Source of the DNA: Syntrophotalea acetylenivorans
GTDB lineage: Bacteria; Desulfobacterota; Desulfuromonadia; Desulfuromonadales; Syntrophotaleaceae
Length of the DNA stretch: 64,000 nt
Reading direction: 5' to 3'
Assembly (NCBI RefSeq): GCF_001887775.1
Contig: NZ_CP015519.1
Location: forward strand, 62,001-126,000
In this document: piece by piece, positions 61,400 through 64,000 of the stretch
How positions within the stretch are numbered: position 1 is the first letter of the stretch
Layout of the letters: each line of letters opens with the position of its first letter
The notes under the pieces: generated by a model
Databases searched by the model: none
What the model saw: only the letters and a program-made list of their open reading frames with translations
Told to the model about the DNA's origin: nothing
Translations under genes and position numbers: made by a program

Positions 61400-61870
61400 A
61401 TGCGTAAAACTATTATCGGTGTGATAGGTGCCGGCCAGGTTTCCGATACCGGCTATGCGGTGGCTCGCGAGGTCGGCCGCCGCATCGGCGAGGGGGGCGC
61501 GGTGCTTGTCTGCGGCGGTTTGTCCGGGGTCATGGAGGCGGCCTGCCAGGGTTGCAACGAGGTCGGCGGAGAGACCCTTGGTCTTTTGCCCGGCGGTGAT
61601 GCGGCGATGGCCAATCCTTATGTTACTCTGGCGGTTCCGACCAACATGGGTCATGCCCGCAATGTGATCATCGCGCACACCGCACAGGCGTTGATCGCGG
61701 TGGAAGGGGAATACGGGACATTGTCGGAAATAGCCGTTGCACTCAAACTGGGTAAACCGGTGGTAGCGCTGAACAGCTGGCCGGGTATCGAAGGTGTGAT
61801 CGAGGCGTCTTCCGCCGAGGAAGCGGTAGAAATAGCATTGCAACTGGCGACAGGACAGGGAGAGGCATAA
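61400..61870 (+). CDS. TIGR00725/LOG family nucleotide-binding protein
   Basis: A 156-aa Rossmann-fold protein of the group related to lysine-decarboxylase-like (LOG) proteins. Motifs: IGVIGAGQVSDTGYAVAREVG, VLVCGGLSGVMEAACQGC (PGGxGTxxE-like partner) and VAVEGEYGTLSEIAVAL. Distant from cytokinin-activating LOG; likely a nucleotide or nucleotide-sugar-binding enzyme. GAGGG precedes the ATG. The next gene starts 2 nt after its stop, so they are cotranscribed. Confidence 0.83.
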   Translation: MRKTIIGVIGAGQVSDTGYAVAREVGRRIGEGGAVLVCGGLSGVMEAACQGCNEVGGETLGLLPGGDAAMANPYVTLAVPTNMGHARNVIIAHTAQALIAVEGEYGTLSEIAVALKLGKPVVALNSWPGIEGVIEASSAEEAVEIALQLATGQGEA

Positions 61871-61872
61871 CT

Positions 61873-62916
61873 ATGTTCGAACAATCGGCCTTGCAGCGTT
61901 CACGGGAGTTTTCCAGTCAGTTTATCGAATGGCTGCGGGGTAAGGGGACAGTGCTCATTGTCACCCATGATCACCCCGACCCCGATTCCCTGGCTGCGGC
62001 CATGGCCCTGAAACACCTGATTTTGGTCAAGACCGGTCAAAGGTCGACCATTGCATATGGCGGAGTGGTCGGTCGCGGCGAAAACAGGGTCATGGTGGAA
62101 AAGTTGGAGATTGAACTGGTGCCGTTGGAAGAACTCGATCTTCAGCAATTTCAGGTGGTCTGTATGGTCGATACCCAACCTCAAGCGGGCAACAATTCAT
62201 TGCCGGCCGATTGCAAGGTCGACCTGGTGATCGATCATCATCCGCTGAGGGAGTCCTGCCGGGACTCTGTCTGGGTCGATGTGCGCGAAGACTATGGGGC
62301 CTCGGCGACCATCCTGCTCGAATATTTGCTCGCCCAGGAAATTACCATATGTACAAAATTAGCGACGATCCTCTTTTACGCCATCAAATCCGAGACCCAG
62401 GATCTTGGCCGGGAGTGGAGCCGGGCAGACCGCCTGGCTTATTTGCATTTGCTGCCGTTGAGCAACAACCGTATTTTGTTCGATATCATTCATCCCGAGG
62501 TGCCGAGGGATTATTTTGCCGCTTTCAGTCTGGCGATTCGTAATGCCCGTATTTTCAGCGATGTGTTGGTGTTTAATCTCTATGAAATCGGTAATCCTGA
62601 TATTGTCGCTGAAATGGCCGATTTTCTGCTGCGGGTGGACCGGGTCAAAATCGTGCTCGGTATGGGTCATTATCAGGAGGACGAGATTCTTTCCTTTCGC
62701 ACTTTGTTGCCCGATATTCGAGCCGGGGCGGTGATGCAGGAAGTGGTCGCCGGGCTCGGCACCGCCGGTGGCCATGGTATGATCGCCGGTGGCCAGATTC
62801 GTTCTGTAGACAAAGACTCTACTTCCCAAAACGATCTGGAAGAAACCCTGACTGAGCGTTTGCTCAACTGTCTGAAACGCCCTGTCGGCCCCGGCCAGCC
62901 CCTGGTTGTTTCCTGA
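61873..62916 (+). CDS. DHH family phosphoesterase (NrnA-like)
   Basis: A 347-aa DHH/DHHA1 protein, probably a nanoRNase/pAp phosphatase-like enzyme. Motif I is VTHDHPDPDSLAAAMAL (32-48), motif II DTQPQAGN and motif III is LVIDHHPLRES (Asp-His-His, about 118-128). A C-terminal GGHGMIAGGQI is the DHHA1 glycine-rich RNA/nucleotide-binding element. Normal NrnA length. It would degrade short oligoribonucleotides or nucleotides. Cotranscribed with the LOG-like gene. Confidence 0.85.
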   Translation: MFEQSALQRSREFSSQFIEWLRGKGTVLIVTHDHPDPDSLAAAMALKHLILVKTGQRSTIAYGGVVGRGENRVMVEKLEIELVPLEELDLQQFQVVCMVDTQPQAGNNSLPADCKVDLVIDHHPLRESCRDSVWVDVREDYGASATILLEYLLAQEITICTKLATILFYAIKSETQDLGREWSRADRLAYLHLLPLSNNRILFDIIHPEVPRDYFAAFSLAIRNARIFSDVLVFNLYEIGNPDIVAEMADFLLRVDRVKIVLGMGHYQEDEILSFRTLLPDIRAGAVMQEVVAGLGTAGGHGMIAGGQIRSVDKDSTSQNDLEETLTERLLNCLKRPVGPGQPLVVS

Positions 62917-62935
62917 TGAGCCGCCGCTCCTTGCG

Positions 62936-62965
62936 TTGACACTCCCCGCGGGGCTGGGGTATAAG
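62936..62965 (+). promoter_or_regulatory. Sigma70-type promoter for the amidase gene
   Basis: TTGACA, an 18-bp spacer, then TATAAG. The spacer contains the palindrome CCCCGCGGGG. The -35 box matches consensus. The amidase start is 25 nt downstream of the -10. Confidence 0.75.
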
Positions 62966-62989
62966 AAGGCCCCTGTTTGAGAGGTAGTT

Positions 62990-64000
62990 ATGATTCGAAT
63001 TTTTTTCCTGCTACTGATGTTGTTGCCGGCGTTGAGCGTTGCCGAAGGAGCGGTGCAGTTGGCTCTCGAAGGTAACTCCCCGGTTACCATCAATGAAGTC
63101 TACCACCGCGACGGGGTGGCGTATCTGGCGGTTGATGAGGTATTGCCGGTGCTCGGTCTATCCGGAACCTGGGATTCGGTAAAACACGTCTATTCAATCA
63201 AGACGCCTTGGGGCAGGGCACAGATGTCCCCCGGCAGCCAGTTTTTGCGCTTTGGCGGCCAGTTCCAGCCTCTGACCAATCCGCCCAGTTTCATCGACGG
63301 CCGATTGCGGGTTGACGAAAACTTTGTGGCGATCCATCTGCCGGCTCTGCTAAACCTGTCCGTTTATTACCGCAACCTCGATCCTTCTGTCGAACAGATG
63401 CCGACCCAAAGCTCTCTTGACCGCTTGTACTCCTTTCTGTTGCGCAAACAGAAGCCTGCCGATGTCAAAGGGTTGCGGGCTGTCGCCATCGACCCCGCCC
63501 ATGGCGGGTCCGATCCCGGCAGTATGGGGTCGAACGGCATGAAAGAGAAAGATGTGGCCCTGGCCGTGGCACAGGGGCTGCAGAAGCGTTTCAAAATGCG
63601 CCTCGGTCTGCCGGTCTACTTAAGTCGGGATGCCGATTACTCAATGACCGTGGCTCAACGTTTTGCCGCAGTCAATAAACCCGAAGTCGATGCCTTGATT
63701 TTGCTCCATGCTCAGTCCGCTTTGAGCGAGTCCTCCCGTGGGGCGGTCTTGTTTATCCGGCGTCAAGAACAGCGGGCCGAAAATCCCAACGGAGACAGTA
63801 TGACTCTGGCTGTTCATTTAAGTCAGGCCCTGAGCCGGGCCGGTATACAGGTGGCCGCTATCGAACGGGCCCCACTGCTGCCATTGGGGCAGGGCGATTT
63901 GCCTACCGTGCTGGTGGAGCTCGGATATTTAAGCAACCCGGCTGACCGGGAAATGCTCGGCCAGTCCGCCGGTCAGGAACGTCTTGCCGAAGCACTCTAT
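62990..64000 (+). CDS. N-acetylmuramoyl-L-alanine amidase (3' end beyond window)
   Basis: Partial gene (337 codons visible) starting ATG 62990 with GAGAGG upstream. A signal peptide (MIRIFFLLLMLLPALSVA) is followed by a copper-amine-oxidase-like N-terminal domain (about 28-130: INEVYHRDGVAYLAVDEVLP) and the Amidase_3 domain: IDPAHGGSDPGS (zinc His), KEKDVALAVAQGL (zinc Glu), ILLHAQSA (zinc His), VLVELGYLSN (catalytic Glu). It cleaves the amide between MurNAc and the stem peptide and acts in the periplasm. The stop is not in the window. Confidence 0.92.
   Translation, partial: MIRIFFLLLMLLPALSVAEGAVQLALEGNSPVTINEVYHRDGVAYLAVDEVLPVLGLSGTWDSVKHVYSIKTPWGRAQMSPGSQFLRFGGQFQPLTNPPSFIDGRLRVDENFVAIHLPALLNLSVYYRNLDPSVEQMPTQSSLDRLYSFLLRKQKPADVKGLRAVAIDPAHGGSDPGSMGSNGMKEKDVALAVAQGLQKRFKMRLGLPVYLSRDADYSMTVAQRFAAVNKPEVDALILLHAQSALSESSRGAVLFIRRQEQRAENPNGDSMTLAVHLSQALSRAGIQVAAIERAPLLPLGQGDLPTVLVELGYLSNPADREMLGQSAGQERLAEALY

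Overview
The window looks like chromosomal DNA of a Gram-negative deltaproteobacterium of the Desulfuromonadales type (Geobacter, Desulfuromonas or Pelobacter relatives). Reasons: a complete exosortase A (XrtA/EpsH) exopolysaccharide locus with the PrsK/PrsR two-component pair, a fused RlmKL methyltransferase, an RNase E with a long disordered tail, and intergenic spaces packed with periodic palindromic repeats. The genus is an inference; no rRNA or tRNA gene was found.

Region 1 (about 1-38.6 kb) is the exosortase/exopolysaccharide locus. It opens with an XrtA-type tyrosine autokinase, an outer-membrane beta-barrel protein and an AAA+ ATPase. A long plus-strand run follows: glycosyltransferases, a deacetylase-like enzyme, O-antigen ligase/polymerase, Wzx flippase, acyl- and GNAT transferases, CapK-like ligase, RmlB/RmlA/RmlC, a secreted heparinase-type lyase, a DUF218 protein, a beta-CASP nuclease and ManC/AlgA. 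Then come exosortase A, EpsI, the kinase PrsK and the sigma54 activator PrsR. A divergent fibronectin-III protein at 37700-38578 has a near-consensus -24/-12 promoter and two 17-bp palindromes upstream, so it is the best local candidate for the PrsR output gene. The 8.2-14.8 kb part is visibly AT-richer than its surroundings.

Region 2 (about 39-64 kb) is mostly housekeeping: Mog, an SLC13-type permease, RlmKL, a TPM-domain gene broken by an in-frame stop, MntP, a DsbC-like protein with a CxxCH motif, FabI, HflX, a LysM lytic transglycosylase, TPR and Smr proteins, RNase E, an ABC-F ATPase, a macro-domain protein, a GTDC1/QTMAN-like glycosyltransferase, a LOG-like protein, a DHH phosphoesterase and the start of an N-acetylmuramoyl-L-alanine amidase.

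The most unusual layer is in the gaps. Two repeat families are phased differently: arms of a degenerate 9-mer (CACGAAGRN type) and arms of a degenerate 7-mer (GTRAYRN type), each usually ending in reverse-complement arms. All three GxxExxY genes lie in 9-mer repeats and both S23-like four-helix-bundle genes lie in 7-mer repeats. Broken copies of GxxExxY also occur: a relic at 35380-35585 and a four-copy 195-bp tandem array at 29549-30334. These cassettes split xrtA, epsI, prsK and prsR from each other. A third, 127-bp element with terminal inverted repeats occurs twice and supplies the last 15 codons of the permease gene.
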